Source of the DNA: Vibrio ruber DSM 16370
GTDB taxonomy: Bacteria; Pseudomonadota; Gammaproteobacteria; Enterobacterales; Vibrionaceae
Reading direction: 5' to 3'
Length of the DNA: 64,000 bases
NCBI RefSeq assembly: GCF_900163965.1
Contig: NZ_FULE01000031.1
Span: 124,001 to 188,000, forward strand
A program made the translations under genes and the position numbers. Of this stretch, positions 49,215-60,101 are shown in pieces. Position 1 is the first letter of the stretch, and each line of letters starts with the position of its first letter. The notes beneath the pieces are model-generated. The model was given only the letters and a program-made list of their open reading frames with translations. It was not told the DNA's origin and did not search any database.

Positions 49215-51116
49215 TTAGTGGTTTTGCACAACAGTCAATTGTTCGATTCCATGAGCGGAAACACAATTTTTCCCTTTTTTCTTAGAACGATAGAGTGCTT
49301 TGTCCGCATTGACGAAGGATTGGTGATGGCTGGATGTGATTTCAGCAATTCCGATGCTGATCGTGGTGTCATATTCTTGCCACGACTCAATGGCAAGGCT
49401 GATTCTTTCCATTAATTTTTGTGATGTTTTGACATCGGCATGTTGAATGATGACGGCAAATTCATCGCCACCGATGCGCGAGACAAAATCCGTATCGCGC
49501 AGGATCGACAACATTTGATTTGCCAAACGCAGCAGGACCTGATCACCAACGGCGTGGCCGTAGGTATCATTGATCCGTTTGAAATCATCGACATCAATGA
49601 TGGCCAGACTACTTTGGGGCTGGTTGCTATATCGTTCCTGCAATCTGGAATAATGCAGTAACGTCTGGTTGAATTTTTTCTTATTCCACAGTCCGGTCAT
49701 TATATCCCGTTCATTCTTCTCTTTGAGCGCTAAAATCGCGTTGTAGTGCTCTGAGATATCACTGAATGAATAAACGTAATGACTGATCTGTCTGATGGAA
49801 CCTTCCAGAGCCCGCACTTCAACTTTACAGACGTGCGGGGGTTCTTCATTGCCGATCCGCACTTGACCCTGCCATTCTCCACTGGTCTGGAGTTGTTTGA
49901 GAATATTTTTGTACCTGGTTTTGGCCGGTTGTAAATCGAGAATATTTTTCCCTTGAATTTCAGATGGTTCAGTATCAAAAAGTTCACAGAAACGTATATT
50001 TGCCCGCAGAATGATGTGGTGGGCGTTGGTTAGGGCGACAGCAACACTGTTGTCGAGTACGACCTGATTGAATGTTTGCTCCAGCCGGTTGATTAAATAA
50101 CTCTCCCATAGCAGTGCAAAAAAGCCGGCAATAATGCCGAAGAAGAGCAGCAGCATGATAACAGTCATCCGAATTTCTTCATCTCTTTGCGTAAAGCCTT
50201 GATTGATGAGGTTCTGCGGATACATCGCCAGTAGTGTCATATCATGACTATTACCGAATAGTGATGCCTGAAATGGTTGAAATACATATAAACCGTCGGG
50301 GGTTTGAAGGCTACCGGACTGGTAGGGGGCTTGATGAATCGACTCCCAGAGTTTGGGATGTTGATAAGCAAGATTGACATTTTCCCGCTCTTTGAGTAAC
50401 CGGCCGAAGAGTTTATTCTTATTATTACTGAGAATGTAATAACCACTTTTATCAATAAAATCAACTGAATATCCAAGTTCATTGGATGTGATGTTTTTGA
50501 TAATGCCGAATACTTCAAGATTAGCGATGAAGTACCCCAAGCGTTGCTGAGCATGATCGATTGGATAGATCATGCGAAATCCCGGTTTGTATGGGGTCAC
50601 AATTTGGCCGAATTCTCGTTCCAGATCGATTCCGAAATAGCCCTGTTCTCCCGGTGCAAGCCGTTGTGCATAATAAAAATAATCTCGTTTCCCTTTATAT
50701 TGTAATGCATTGTCCGGGACGATATAGGGGTGACTCATCTGCGGTGTATAATCAACACGAATGATTTCTTGCCCCTGAGAATCGAGATAGCGCAACTGGT
50801 AGAAAAATTCCACATTTGCAGCGGTCAGATACCATTGATTTTTAAGATAATTCCGGTAGGTCGGATTGCCTGTTTTGGCAAAGTCGAGGAGCAAAGGAGA
50901 TTGGCTCAGTTGTGCAAAATTCTGTTGGATGAGTTTAGTCAGTTGAGTTGCTTTGGTTTCGACATGTTCAAGATATTGTCGACTCTGCGTTTCCAGCTGT
51001 TGAACAAAAAAGCGATGCGCTTCATTGGTGAGATGGAAATAGTATCCAAACGGGATCACCGAGAGACACAGCCATATAAGCATCATCTTTTTAATGGTTC
51101 TTTTTGCTCGTTTCAT
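49215..51116 (-). CDS. Membrane diguanylate cyclase (Cache/PAS/GGDEF)
   Basis: This 633-residue inner-membrane protein has TM1 near residues 8-28, a periplasmic Cache-like sensor domain (about 35-315), and TM2 near 321-345. A PAS domain follows (about 350-460), then a GGDEF domain. The catalytic GGDEF (549-553) is intact, and the product-inhibition site RxxD (RDTD, 540-543) stands five residues before it. It should therefore make cyclic di-GMP under feedback control in response to an external ligand. It is followed by aspA on the same strand but is separated by a terminator-like stem. Confidence 0.93.
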   Translation of the reverse strand: MKRAKRTIKKMMLIWLCLSVIPFGYYFHLTNEAHRFFVQQLETQSRQYLEHVETKATQLTKLIQQNFAQLSQSPLLLDFAKTGNPTYRNYLKNQWYLTAANVEFFYQLRYLDSQGQEIIRVDYTPQMSHPYIVPDNALQYKGKRDYFYYAQRLAPGEQGYFGIDLEREFGQIVTPYKPGFRMIYPIDHAQQRLGYFIANLEVFGIIKNITSNELGYSVDFIDKSGYYILSNNKNKLFGRLLKERENVNLAYQHPKLWESIHQAPYQSGSLQTPDGLYVFQPFQASLFGNSHDMTLLAMYPQNLINQGFTQRDEEIRMTVIMLLLFFGIIAGFFALLWESYLINRLEQTFNQVVLDNSVAVALTNAHHIILRANIRFCELFDTEPSEIQGKNILDLQPAKTRYKNILKQLQTSGEWQGQVRIGNEEPPHVCKVEVRALEGSIRQISHYVYSFSDISEHYNAILALKEKNERDIMTGLWNKKKFNQTLLHYSRLQERYSNQPQSSLAIIDVDDFKRINDTYGHAVGDQVLLRLANQMLSILRDTDFVSRIGGDEFAVIIQHADVKTSQKLMERISLAIESWQEYDTTISIGIAEITSSHHQSFVNADKALYRSKKKGKNCVSAHGIEQLTVVQNH

Positions 51117-51415
51117 TATGCAGCTAACTGACTATTTATTTCTTAAAACTTAGATCAGGATCTGTCGGGATACCAGAAAGTACGGCTATTTTTATGGATT
51201 TTCTGGCCACTTTGTCTAATTTCAGTGATAAAACAGGGCAATGAAAAACATCATCACAGAGCACATATATACTCTTTTTCTTGATAAGCCTGCTTTGGGG
51301 GAAGTTTATGAGGCTGGTAACGCTCAAAATAGTAAGGAAGTGAAACTCAGGGGTCGGCTTTATCGATAGATTTCGTTACACTCAACAGGTTTGCAGACCT
51401 ATAAAAGGAGGCGCT

Positions 51416-51895
51416 GTGTTTCCCCTTATTTTATTTTTATTCATTGCAGTACCAATCATTGAAATTGGTTTATTTATTCAGGTCGGCGGATATCTCGGAC
51501 TGTGGCCGACTATCGGTTTAGTGTTGATCACGGCGTTTGTCGGCGCCTCTCTGGTACGAAGTCAGGGATTACAGACTTTGCTGACCGTGCAACAGCGACT
51601 TCAGGCGGGCGAACTACCGGCACAACAAATTCTCGAAGGGGTACTTCTGGCGGTTGCCGGGGTACTGTTATTGACGCCCGGCTTTATGACGGATTTTATG
51701 GGGATGTTTGTGTTGCTTCCGGGACCGCGTGCGATGCTGGCTCGTAAGCTGATGGCTAAAGTCGTGATTCAAGGAAATGTTCAACAGCCATTCGGCACCG
51801 GTGAGCCTCATGATCGGCAATCCCATCGCGGTAACACTTATGAAGGTGAATATGATCGCAAAGACGATGATGACGATCATGATAAATTGAATTAA
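51416..51895 (+). CDS. fxsA: FxsA family membrane protein
   Basis: This 159-residue inner-membrane protein has about four hydrophobic segments in the first 115 residues, then a His/Asp-rich hydrophilic tail. It begins [23 protein letters not shown], as in FxsA, which lessens F-exclusion of phage T7 in E. coli. The cellular role is otherwise unclear. The GTG start at 51416 has an ideal AGGAGG five bases upstream. It is close to aspA, as in enterobacteria. Confidence 0.93.
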   Translation: MFPLILFLFIAVPIIEIGLFIQVGGYLGLWPTIGLVLITAFVGASLVRSQGLQTLLTVQQRLQAGELPAQQILEGVLLAVAGVLLLTPGFMTDFMGMFVLLPGPRAMLARKLMAKVVIQGNVQQPFGTGEPHDRQSHRGNTYEGEYDRKDDDDDHDKLN

Positions 51896-51948
51896 TGTAT
51901 CGCGGCATTGAGAATGTATCACTAACAATAAAAATAGGCGTCAATTCC

Positions 51949-52413
51949 ATGTTTCACATTGCATTATATTGTCCGAACATTGCCCAAAATACGGGCAATA
52001 TTATTCGGTTATCAACCAACAATGGTTGTCATCTTCACCTGATTGAGCCATTAGGTTTTGATCTTGAAGAAAAAAATCTGCGGCGAGCTGCTCTCGATTA
52101 CAGAGACATGGCGAAGGTGAGTGTCCACCCGAACTACGAAGCATTTTTAGCTGCGATTGGTGATCAACGAATCTTCGCGCTGACGACCAAAGGTTCCAGA
52201 CCGCATGATGAGCCGGCCTATCAAGCTGGCGATGTATTGCTATTTGGATCTGAAACCGCGGGTTTACCGGATGATATTCGTAATGGTTTCCCTGAAGAGC
52301 GCAGAATTCGGATCCCGATGTTGCCCGATGCGCGAAGCATGAACCTCTCCAATTCTGTGGCTGTCGTCAGCTACGAAGCATGGCGTCAACTTGGTTTCCC
52401 CGGTGGAAAGTAA
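51949..52413 (+). CDS. trmL: tRNA (cytidine/uridine-2'-O-)-methyltransferase TrmL
   Basis: This SPOUT methyltransferase of about 154 residues methylates the wobble base ribose of two tRNA-Leu species. The start at 51949 ([21 protein letters not shown]) matches the family N-terminus; an upstream in-frame ATG at 51895 is unlikely. The knotted SAM-binding core is seen in [12 protein letters not shown] and the C-terminal [18 protein letters not shown]. It follows fxsA with a 53-base gap. Confidence 0.95.
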   Translation: MFHIALYCPNIAQNTGNIIRLSTNNGCHLHLIEPLGFDLEEKNLRRAALDYRDMAKVSVHPNYEAFLAAIGDQRIFALTTKGSRPHDEPAYQAGDVLLFGSETAGLPDDIRNGFPEERRIRIPMLPDARSMNLSNSVAVVSYEAWRQLGFPGGK

Positions 52414-52454
52414 GCCATTATCAAACATTTCATCACCATGTAAAAAAACATGTA

Positions 52455-52489
52455 AAAAGCCAGTCGAGTGACTGGCTTTTGTCTTTTTA
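52455..52489. terminator. Bidirectional terminator between trmL and cpxA
   Basis: AAAAGCCAGTC (52455-52465) and GACTGGCTTTT (52470-52480) make a perfect 11-bp stem with a 4-base loop. A T-rich tail follows on the + strand and an A-rich flank precedes it. Confidence 0.92.
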
Positions 52490-52505
52490 TCCTTTCGATC
52501 ACTAT

Positions 52506-52547
52506 GGTGAATGGTGAATGGTGAATGGTGAATGGTGAATGGTGAGT
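52506..52547. repeat. 7-bp tandem repeat near the cpxA 3' end
   Basis: GGTGAAT is repeated five times perfectly (52506-52540), with a sixth imperfect copy (GGTGAGT). It lies between the terminator and the cpxA stop codon. Confidence 0.95.
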
Positions 52548-52561
52548 TGCGAGGAGCGGGA

Positions 52562-53986
52562 TTATGAGGCTGGTATATCCAGCGGCAGCATGATGGTAAC
52601 CCTCAGCCCGCCCATGGCGCTGCGGCTGGCTTGAATTGTGCCACGATGCTGACGGATGGCATTTTCGCTAATCGCTAGCCCCAGTCCTGTGCCACCGCTG
52701 TGCCGCTCTCGGGTGGTTGATACGCGATAGAAGGGGCGAAATATATTGGCGAGTTCATTCTCCGGCACGCCTTCACCGTTATCTTCGACACAAAGGGTTA
52801 ACTGCTGTGATGTATCACTGAAGGTGACCCGGATTTGATCTTTGCCGTAGTAGATCGCGTTACGGACGATATTTTCAACGGCACTCATCAGTTGTTGTGG
52901 GTTGCCTGATATCCGGCGCTCCGGAATGGCTGAATAGGTGAGGGTTTTTGCCATCTGTTCAGCTTCGAATACGGCATCGTCAAGCAAAGCTTCCCATAAA
53001 CTGGACAAGGGTTGTGTTTCTTGTTCGGAGTGGCTGTTGAGCTGCATTCTGGACAGTTCTAACAGCTCGCCAATCATCTGTTCCAAGCGTTGGGCTTCGA
53101 GATCAACTCGTTCCAGTTCGGGGCTGCTTCCCTGTTTGCGAGTGGCAAGTGCTGTCGCCATTCTTAAACGGGTGAGGGGGGAGCGAAGCTCATGAGAGAT
53201 ATCGGATAATAGTCGTTGTTGCCCTGAAATCATCTCATTGACGGCTTCGACCATATGGTTGAAGCTCTGTCCTGCCTGACGAAATTCGGTGGTTCCCTGC
53301 TCCAGAGTGCGATCAACCTGAAACTCACCCTGAGCAACACGTTGTGATGCCTGAGCCAGTTTTTGAGCGGGTTGACTTAATGCCCATGCCAGCCAGAGCA
53401 GCAATGGTGTACTGATCAACATGACGACCAGTAGCAGCGAAACCGGGTGATCCAGCAAACGAATAAACAATGGTGGGAGCTGATTGTCTGGGAAGGCAAC
53501 GTAGAGTAACAAAGATTGTTGAGCCAGCTGAACCGGCATCGGCCCCGCCATCAGAAAATGGCCGTAGAGGCGCTGCTGCGGTTGATCGACCGATTCAATG
53601 CCAGTGATGAAATTTTGGAGAATCCGGCGACTGACCATTTGATTACCGTTGACCAGCAGAATGTTGTTGTCCGTATCGGTCAAAAACAGATGAGGTTTGT
53701 CCTGATTTTCCCTGAGCGGGCGATAATGCATATTATGTCGGGGTTGCCGGATGAGCCGGTCGGATAGCGTTCTGAGAATCGTGGTGAGGTCTTGCTCTCC
53801 GGCAAATCTGGTTTCAAGGTTTTGTTTGATGGCAGCCAGACGTTGACGTTCCGAATTGGGTAAATCTTTGGCTTTTCTCGGGTCAAGATTCGGCAGTAAA
53901 AGCACCACGATTAAAATCAGTAACATCGTGAACCAGAAAATGGCAAAGATTCGGCCGTAGAGACTGTTTAACTTGGGCAGATGCAT
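52562..53986 (-). CDS. cpxA: Envelope stress sensor histidine kinase CpxA
   Basis: This 474-residue inner-membrane sensor has TM1 near residues 11-31, a periplasmic domain to about 180, and TM2 near 181-203. HAMP and a HisKA domain with DISHELRSPLTRLR (H265) follow. The HATPase domain has NAIYYG, DNGEGVP and GTGLGLAIS. It phosphorylates CpxR when periplasmic protein folding is disturbed. Its ATG overlaps the cpxR stop, so the two are coupled. The convergent neighbour is trmL. Confidence 0.97.
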   Translation of the reverse strand: MHLPKLNSLYGRIFAIFWFTMLLILIVVLLLPNLDPRKAKDLPNSERQRLAAIKQNLETRFAGEQDLTTILRTLSDRLIRQPRHNMHYRPLRENQDKPHLFLTDTDNNILLVNGNQMVSRRILQNFITGIESVDQPQQRLYGHFLMAGPMPVQLAQQSLLLYVAFPDNQLPPLFIRLLDHPVSLLLVVMLISTPLLLWLAWALSQPAQKLAQASQRVAQGEFQVDRTLEQGTTEFRQAGQSFNHMVEAVNEMISGQQRLLSDISHELRSPLTRLRMATALATRKQGSSPELERVDLEAQRLEQMIGELLELSRMQLNSHSEQETQPLSSLWEALLDDAVFEAEQMAKTLTYSAIPERRISGNPQQLMSAVENIVRNAIYYGKDQIRVTFSDTSQQLTLCVEDNGEGVPENELANIFRPFYRVSTTRERHSGGTGLGLAISENAIRQHRGTIQASRSAMGGLRVTIMLPLDIPAS

Positions 53987-54681
53987 CAGTCCTCCGCAAT
54001 CATCAGATAACCGCGCCCGCGCAGTGTTTTGATTCTTTCCCGTCCATCATGGCGGGGTGGGAGTTTTTTTCTCAGGTTGGAGACATGCATATCAATGGCA
54101 CGGTCAAAGGCCGCCAGCCGCTTGCCGAGCACATCCAGACTCAGGGTTTCTTTCGTGAGCGTTTCTCCCGGCTGCTGAACAAAGTGAGTCAGCAATGCAA
54201 ACTCTGTGGTCGTTAGATCAAGCAATTGATCGTGGCAGTATGCTTCTTGTTTTTTGGGGTATAGGCGTAAATCATCGCACTCGAGCACCTCACTCGATTT
54301 ATGCATCGGAGCTGGTTGTGTGCGACGGAGAATCGCGCGGATTCGGGCCAGAAGTTCCCGATCACTGAATGGTTTTGGCAGATAGTCATCAGCACCCAGT
54401 TCAAGACCGATGACCCGATCAATTTCTTCACCTTTGGCTGTCAGCATCAGCACCGGTAATTGCGCATATTGAGATGAGGTACGGATTCTTTTCAGCGTTT
54501 CCATGCCATTCAGTTTCGGCATCATTACATCCAATAAGACAATGTCTGTCCGTTCATCAAGCATCCCGAGACCGGCTTCACCATCGTGAGCCTCAGTAAC
54601 ACTGAATCCTTCAAGGGTGAGCACTTCTTTGAGCAGTGTCGTTAACTCGGTATCGTCATCAATGATTAGGATATGGGACAT
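53986..54681 (-). CDS. cpxR: Envelope stress response regulator CpxR
   Basis: This 231-residue OmpR-type regulator has the acidic pocket DDD (8-10), phosphoacceptor D51 (LLDVMMPKLNG), and a C-terminal winged helix with DVLGKRLAAFDRAIDMHVSNLRKKL. It controls periplasmic folding and degradation genes, including its own operon and cpxP. Between its start and cpxP lie 57 native bases, the 264-bp MITE-like element, and then the CpxR box. Its promoter arrangement is therefore altered compared with the compact region of other genomes. Confidence 0.97.
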   Translation of the reverse strand: MSHILIIDDDTELTTLLKEVLTLEGFSVTEAHDGEAGLGMLDERTDIVLLDVMMPKLNGMETLKRIRTSSQYAQLPVLMLTAKGEEIDRVIGLELGADDYLPKPFSDRELLARIRAILRRTQPAPMHKSSEVLECDDLRLYPKKQEAYCHDQLLDLTTTEFALLTHFVQQPGETLTKETLSLDVLGKRLAAFDRAIDMHVSNLRKKLPPRHDGRERIKTLRGRGYLMIAED

Positions 54682-54738
54682 CAGTGGTTCTCCGCGCGTC
54701 CTGTGAACGTTTTATTTTTGTCAGCCAAGGGCTTCCTA

Positions 54739-55002
54739 GGGGCTGTTGACCTTTCGTGATGGTTTTTGCAGCAATTTGTCGTGCATTTAGTCAAGGCAGG
54801 TCATGTGAAGTGTAGCGATCTACATGAATCATGACCTAACGCTGGATAAATGAGCGACAAATGCTGCCCAGAGGGTTCATCTGAACGTGTCTTGCTCTTT
54901 GTTGCGGGTCATTTGCTTAGGATAGCTAAGCGGCATGCCCCGCGCCGCGATCAATACCCGTTCAGATTGAACAAAATTCAACCACGAAAGGTCAACAACC
55001 CC
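54739..55002. mobile_element. 264-bp MITE-like element in the cpxR-cpxP region
   Basis: The element starts GGGGCTGTTGACCTTTCGTG and ends with the near-perfect inverse, CACGAAAGGTCAACAACCCC. TA flanks both ends (54737-54738 and 55003-55004). The interior holds a long imperfect hairpin with arms GCAGCAATTTGTCG (54768-54781) and CGACAAATGCTGC (54855-54867). It encodes no protein. The TA flanks and the terminal sequence suggest mobilisation by an IS5-like transposase in trans, but that is inference. A shortened copy lies next to recG. Confidence 0.85.
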
Positions 55003-55050
55003 TAATAGTTTACCTTTAAAATCCACGGATAAAGATCGTTTGGTGCCTCA

Positions 55051-55065
55051 TTTACACTCTTTTAC
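55051..55065 (-). promoter_or_regulatory. CpxR box upstream of cpxP
   Basis: TTTAC-ACTCT-TTTAC is the exact reverse complement of the CpxR consensus GTAAA-N5-GTAAA. It lies 16 bases before a TTGACC -35 element (55082-55087), a normal activator position for cpxP. Confidence 0.85.
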
Positions 55066-55081
55066 CGACGCTATACACCAG

Positions 55082-55109
55082 TTGACCTTAGAGAATGTAA
55101 GCTTAATTT
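55082..55109 (+). promoter_or_regulatory. Candidate cpxP promoter
   Basis: TTGACC (55082-55087) is followed after 16 bases by TAATTT (55104-55109). The weak -10 fits an activator-dependent promoter with the CpxR box just upstream. Confidence 0.55.
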
Positions 55110-55168
55110 ACCGACATACGAAAGGCTGATGATAATTCAGTCTGTCCACCAAGCAAGAGGTAACAGAG

Positions 55169-55672
55169 ATGAACACTTTAACAAAAGTAATATTGGCAGC
55201 CGCTGTTCTCCCGTTCACGCTCGGCAGTATGAATGTTTTTGCCGGCTATAACCATCATGGCGGTGGTCATTGGGGGAATCAACGTTCCGAATGCCAGGGT
55301 TATGATCAGCGTGGGATGTTGCGAGGATTTAACCTTACAGCAGAACAGCAAAATCAACTGACAGCACTCCGACAACAACACCGGGAGCAAAGACAGGCTC
55401 AGATGCAAGCTTTTCATCAAGAGATGGTGCCGATTGTTACGGCAAAAAATTTTGATGAGCAAGCCGCTCAGAAACTGGCCGGCAAAATGGAAAATGCACG
55501 CGTTGACAGACGGGTAGAGATGATGCGTCAACGGCATGACATGCTCAGTATCTTGACGCCAGAGCAACAACAACAGTGGCAAAAGATGTTTCAGGAAAGA
55601 AGACCGTACAACAATATGACCGGCCCCGGTCAAGGTGGTAATGGCCCTAGCTTCATGATGAACCAATGGTAG
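55169..55672 (+). CDS. cpxP: Periplasmic CpxP/Spy-family protein
   Basis: This 167-residue periplasmic protein has a signal peptide (to about residue 25, NVFA/GYNHHGGGHW). Two LTxxQ motifs define the family: LTAEQQ near residue 56 and LTPEQQ near residue 130. A Gln/Arg-rich helical body lies between them. CpxP damps CpxA signalling and helps remove misfolded proteins. A His/Gly-rich N-terminus could bind metal. It is divergent from cpxRA, as in enterobacteria, and is preceded by a perfect CpxR box. Confidence 0.92.
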   Translation: MNTLTKVILAAAVLPFTLGSMNVFAGYNHHGGGHWGNQRSECQGYDQRGMLRGFNLTAEQQNQLTALRQQHREQRQAQMQAFHQEMVPIVTAKNFDEQAAQKLAGKMENARVDRRVEMMRQRHDMLSILTPEQQQQWQKMFQERRPYNNMTGPGQGGNGPSFMMNQW

Positions 55673-55758
55673 GATAACATCTGCGATTGTTGAGTTGTGA
55701 GAATTGTGAAAACAGCATGTTGTTGGATAGTGCTTTGATGAAACCAATGACGTCAGTG

Positions 55759-55791
55759 AAGAAAGAGGTGACAAGGATGCGCCTCTTTCTT
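55759..55791 (+). terminator. Stem-loop after cpxP
   Basis: AAGAAAGAGG (55759-55768) pairs with CCTCTTTCTT (55782-55791) around a 13-base loop. It lies 86 bases past the cpxP stop and is a plausible terminator before fieF. Confidence 0.6.
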
Positions 55792-55933
55792 GTGACTACT
55801 ACTAATAATTATTATCACTTTCATGTTAAAAATCAGCTAATTATATTATCTGTTGATAAATAAATCGCCTGCAATGAAGCTGATTTCGTTATATAGTTAA
55901 TCATCATTGATGGCATTCATTCAGAGTTTTTTG

Positions 55934-56845
55934 ATGCACACAAATTATATTCGTTTAGTGAAATCAGCAGCATGGAGTGCGACCGTGGTCGCGATAACGT
56001 TACTGCTCATTAAAATGTTTGCCTGGTGGCAGACAGGTTCAGTCAGTTTACTTGCATCGGTGATTGACTCTTTGCTGGATATCGCCGCATCGGTGGTCAA
56101 TCTTTGGGTGGTTCGTTATGCGCTGCAACCGGCTGATCGGGAACATACGTTTGGCCACGGGAAGGCAGAATCTTTGGCGGCACTGGCACAAGCGATGTTT
56201 ATTTCGGGTTCTGCCTGCTTTTTGCTGCTCAATGGGGTTGATCGTTTCTTCCGCCCTCAGCCGCTACAAACACCGGAGCTTGGGATTTATGTCAGTGCGC
56301 TGGCGATAGTTGTGACATTCTTGTTGGTTAGGTATCAAAAATATGTGGTTCGTAAAACAGGGAGTCAGGCGATTGCTGCCGATTCTTTGCATTATCAGTC
56401 TGATTTATGGATGAATATTGCGATTATGATCGCGTTAGCGCTGAGTTGGCAAGGGGTGACCCAAGCCGATGCGATTTTTGCCGTCGGAATCGGCGTTTAT
56501 ATTTTATATAGTGCCTATCAGATTATTCATGAGGCGATTCAGACGTTGTTGGATCGTAAGTTGCCGGATGAGGAAATCAGTCACATTCGTCAGTTGAGTT
56601 TATCGGTGGACGGGGTGTTAGGAATTCATGGTTTACGAACGCGAATGTCCGGGCCGGTGCGTTTTATTCAACTGCATCTGGAATTAGATGATCACTTACC
56701 GCTGATTCAGGCTCATGAGATTTCTGATCAGGTTGAAGCATTATTACTGGAACAGTTCCCCGGTTCCGATGTTCTGGTTCACCAAGACCCTTATTCTGTG
56801 ATTCTGCAGTCAGAGTATGAGCAGAAAGTGGCAGAATGGTCGTGA
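55934..56845 (+). CDS. fieF: Ferrous-iron/zinc efflux pump FieF
   Basis: This cation diffusion facilitator of about 303 residues has six membrane helices and a C-terminal cytoplasmic domain. It exports Zn(II) and Fe(II) by proton exchange. I chose the ATG at 55934 because it places the transport-site residues at the same numbers as in E. coli FieF: D45 and D49 ([11 protein letters not shown]), H153 and D157 ([10 protein letters not shown]). An upstream ATG at 55910 would add eight residues. It follows cpxP, the usual cpxP-fieF-pfkA order. Confidence 0.94.
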   Translation: MHTNYIRLVKSAAWSATVVAITLLLIKMFAWWQTGSVSLLASVIDSLLDIAASVVNLWVVRYALQPADREHTFGHGKAESLAALAQAMFISGSACFLLLNGVDRFFRPQPLQTPELGIYVSALAIVVTFLLVRYQKYVVRKTGSQAIAADSLHYQSDLWMNIAIMIALALSWQGVTQADAIFAVGIGVYILYSAYQIIHEAIQTLLDRKLPDEEISHIRQLSLSVDGVLGIHGLRTRMSGPVRFIQLHLELDDHLPLIQAHEISDQVEALLLEQFPGSDVLVHQDPYSVILQSEYEQKVAEWS

Positions 56846-56900
56846 AACAGTGTCGGTGTATATCAGAGATGAAGGGATGTTATTGAATCGACATCGGCAA

Positions 56901-56929
56901 GATAGCCTGAAACTGTGTTTCAGGCTATC
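56901..56929. terminator. Hairpin between convergent fieF and aminopeptidase genes
   Basis: GATAGCCTGAAAC and GTTTCAGGCTATC form a perfect 13-bp stem with a 3-base loop, placed between two converging genes. T tracts are weak on both sides. Confidence 0.75.
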
Positions 56930-56954
56930 TGTATGACTGACTTATTTAGTACTT

Positions 56955-59007
<2,053 letters not shown>

Positions 59008-59970
59008 ATGATTAAAAAGATCGGGATATTAACAAGTGGCGGTGATGCACCAGGGATGAACGCTGCGATTCGTGGCGTTGTACGTACTGCATTAGGCGCT
59101 GGTTTGGAAGTCTTCGGCATCTACGATGGCTATCTGGGACTTTATGAAGACCGGATTGTTAAGCTGGAGCGTTCAAGTGTTTCTGACGTGATTAACCGAG
59201 GTGGGACATTCCTTGGTTCTGCCCGTTTTCCTGAATTTAAAGAGGTTCACGTTCGCGAAAAAGCGATTGAGAACCTGAAGAAGCATGGTATCGAAGCACT
59301 GGTTGTCATCGGTGGTGACGGTTCTTACATGGGCGCGAAGAAGCTGACAGAGATGGGATATCCATGTATCGGTCTGCCGGGCACCATTGATAACGATATT
59401 GCCGGTACCGATTATACCATCGGTTATCTGACCGCTTTGAATACCGTCATTGATGCGATTGACCGCCTGCGCGATACATCTTCATCTCACCAACGGATTT
59501 CTATTGTTGAAATCATGGGACGTCATTGTGGTGATTTAACACTCATGTCAGCCATCGCCGGCGGATGTGAATATATCATCACCCCGGAGACGGGATTGAA
59601 TATGGATGAGCTGATTTCCAACCTGAAAGACGGCATTGCCAAAGGTAAGAAACATGCCATTATTGCTTTGACTGAGCTGATGATGGATGCCAACGTTCTG
59701 GCGAAGAAAATTGAAGAAGCGACAAAACGCGAGACTCGAGCGACTGTTCTGGGCCACATTCAGCGTGGTGGTCGTCCGACAGCATTTGACCGGGTTTTAG
59801 CGTCTCGTATGGGGAACTATGCGGTTCATCTTCTGCTGCAAGGCTATGGTGGCCGTTGTGTCGGCATTCAGAAAGAAGATCTGGTTCACCACGATATCGT
59901 TGACGCGATTGAGAATATGAAACGTCCGGTTCGTAAGGATTTGTATAAAGTCGCTGAAGAACTGTTTTAA
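59008..59970 (+). CDS. pfkA: 6-phosphofructokinase I
   Basis: This 320-residue glycolytic kinase phosphorylates fructose-6-phosphate with ATP. It has [17 protein letters not shown] at the N-terminus, the ATP-binding GGDGSYMGA, the catalytic [16 protein letters not shown], and [11 protein letters not shown] chose the ATG at 59008, with AGAGGG five bases upstream, which gives the same length as E. coli PfkA; a GTG two codons earlier is within the ribosome site. A strong terminator follows. Confidence 0.98.
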   Translation: MIKKIGILTSGGDAPGMNAAIRGVVRTALGAGLEVFGIYDGYLGLYEDRIVKLERSSVSDVINRGGTFLGSARFPEFKEVHVREKAIENLKKHGIEALVVIGGDGSYMGAKKLTEMGYPCIGLPGTIDNDIAGTDYTIGYLTALNTVIDAIDRLRDTSSSHQRISIVEIMGRHCGDLTLMSAIAGGCEYIITPETGLNMDELISNLKDGIAKGKKHAIIALTELMMDANVLAKKIEEATKRETRATVLGHIQRGGRPTAFDRVLASRMGNYAVHLLLQGYGGRCVGIQKEDLVHHDIVDAIENMKRPVRKDLYKVAEELF

Positions 59971-59993
59971 GTTTTTTCGTCGCACATATTAAT

Positions 59994-60020
59994 AAAGACC
60001 GCACTGAGCGGTCTTTTTTT
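59994..60020 (+). terminator. pfkA terminator
   Basis: AAAGACCGC and GCGGTCTTT pair around a 5-base loop (ACTGA) and are followed by further T (seven or more in total). The stem starts 24 bases past the pfkA stop. Confidence 0.95.
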
Positions 60021-60101
60021 GTATCGGTTATTAAGTCTGTTTGCTTTGGTGCAGCTTTTTGGTACGGGTCACCTTTTTGATACCCCGATTACGGAAAGCT
60101 G

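Noticed and set aside
54739-55002. Considered whether the element encodes a transposase or a small protein.
   Set aside because: At 264 bp with dense inverted repeats it has no plausible coding frame, so it can only be non-autonomous.
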